Positions 62,601-64,000 of a stretch of 64,000 nt of DNA are shown here, piece after piece. Origin of the DNA: Rallus limicola (lineage: Eukaryota; Chordata; Aves; Gruiformes; Rallidae); NCBI GenBank assembly GCA_022605955.1, contig JAKCOZ010000003.1, positions 42,558,761-42,622,760 of the forward strand, given 5' to 3'. The translations under genes and the position numbers were made by a program. The notes below the pieces were generated by a model. That model did not search any database and was not told the DNA's origin. It saw only the letters and a program-made list of their open reading frames with translations. Every line of letters begins with the position of its first letter. Positions within the stretch are counted from its first letter, which is position 1.

Positions 62601-64000
62601 ATTTTCCCTGAAAGCATTTATCTGTAGCTTTTTGGCCCAGCACATATATCAATGAATTAACTTAAATAGTATTTCTAAGCAGTATTTTCCTTCTTGAAAT
62701 AAAGAGAAACAAAGGCATATAAAGATTAAAACTCAGTCCAACCTAACCCAGTTGCCCAATTTGTGGTATCAAAAGATGGATTTTTCAGAATCTTTGTTTT
62801 TCTCTACAGTTATGTCCTTTTTCAAAGCTTACCATTCAGTTACTACTGTTGTGAATGCTCAGATCCCCAAATCCCATAACATAAGAAACAAACAGCTGAC
62901 AGTCACCTGTGAATTCTTGCCAAAGTGATTTGCTTAGCGTTCTCAAGAACTATGCAGCAGAGGACAGGAGTCAATCCAACTTTCCACAAGAAGCCTTCAC
63001 TGTTGTGATACAGACCATCCTTTTTTTTCTAACACCTCTACCTGTTCATTTGCTGTGCATTCCCACACACAGAGCAATACTCTAAAATACAGCACCCTCC
63101 CACACACCCAGAAGGACACTGAGGTGATACCAAGACAATAACACACAGCTGTATAATGCAAATACTAGAAAGAAGCTGAACTAGATCTGTCTGTGCAATT
63201 GACTTTTGGCACATCCCAGCTCCTAAGTGCTGTTCTTCATATCTGCTCCTGTGTCCAGCAGCTTCTTGAATGTAGTAATACTTCTCATTAGTCATTATTC
63301 TGTTTATTTCTTAACGATAACTGAATTAACAACAATAAAGATGCAACTATGAACAGTGACACCCAAAGCTCTTCCTCAAATGTTATCAGTAATGTAAACA
63401 TACAGAGCTATTTGAAAAGTCTTCCTCTTTTACTTAACATGTATAAATTTTATTTTTCCATTACTGCTCAAGTAATTTGCATGGGTATCCAAACATCCCA
63501 AGTCCCTTCTAGTTCAAACAAAAGTTTGGAAGTATGAGTTATTTCTCCACTGTCTTTTCTATCCACCCCCACTCAATAGTGTTAAAAGTACCACACTTCT
63601 GAACCAGGTTTTCTGTGTAAAGATACTGATATCAACCTTCCAACATTGATCATGAAATTTGATCTTTCCCTCCTGTTTTCGAAATAATATTTGATCCACA
63701 GCATTACTTTGTATCACAAATGTGAGAGAAAAAAGGTCTCTTTATGTGTATATTTGGAGGACCTTGCTGACACACTCTGCATGAACAGAGATGTATTGGC
63801 TCACACACCATTGTTTCCCTACACCAGAGCCAGAAACATCTCTTGGAAATGAAAACCTAGCTTCCTTAAAACCAGCATCACTGATGTGTCCAGCTCTTCA
63901 TTTTTAAATAATGATTCAGTCTCTTATTGAAAGTACAGTAAAGCAAACTACTGTGTTCCCATATTTTGAATGGCATTTGCAGCTGTCTACATCTAATATT
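44631..64000 (-). other. KCMF1: KCMF1 intron 1 (partial)
   Basis: At least 19.4 kb of AT-rich DNA lies upstream of exon 2 with no CpG-rich promoter-like region and no sequence fitting a first exon ending in Met-Ser-Arg-His-Glu codons. I therefore take all of it as intron 1, with exon 1 and the promoter beyond the window. No CR1 or LTR was recognised here, in contrast to introns 2 and 3. The longest open stretch (155 codons, plus strand, 46833-47300) has no recognisable domain. Short A and T runs are scattered throughout. Confidence 0.65.

Overview
The window looks like a stretch of bird genome. It carries several 3'-end fragments of CR1 LINEs and four long terminal repeats (LTRs) resembling avian endogenous retroviruses. 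Genes are split by canonical introns, and intron DNA is AT-rich. The species cannot be fixed from sequence alone. No bacterial features, rRNA, CRISPR array or recognisable tRNA was seen.

The gene I recognise with confidence is KCMF1, on the minus strand. Six coding exons lie between 44630 and 20359 and give residues 6-381 of a protein that comes to 381 residues if the usual five-residue first exon is assumed. It carries a ZZ zinc finger, two C2H2-type fingers, a Gln-rich coiled coil and an acidic/proline tail. The first exon and promoter are not found and probably lie beyond 64000, so the last 19.4 kb is intron 1. The 3' UTR runs to about 18390. Its fourth intron (25153-27186) has AT-AC ends with textbook minor-spliceosome (U12) donor and branch-point motifs.

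On the left, the plus strand holds a set of five splice-bounded open segments (1-49, 510-565, 882-1018, 1795-1961, 3199-3335) whose phases fit at every junction and which end in a stop codon. I read them as the C-terminal 181 residues of an unidentified protein with two hydrophobic segments. A separate terminal-exon-like segment (11117 to about 14008) with a good acceptor and a clean polyadenylation signal may be an alternative 3' end of the same gene or part of another transcript. This gene and KCMF1 would converge tail to tail.

The space between them (about 14.0-18.4 kb) is GC- and pyrimidine-rich and holds two adjacent LTRs, one with a perfect 5-bp target duplication. KCMF1 introns 3 and 2 hold two more LTRs and a cluster of CR1 fragments, one keeping part of a broken reverse transcriptase. 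Most other DNA is intron with no feature that I could support.
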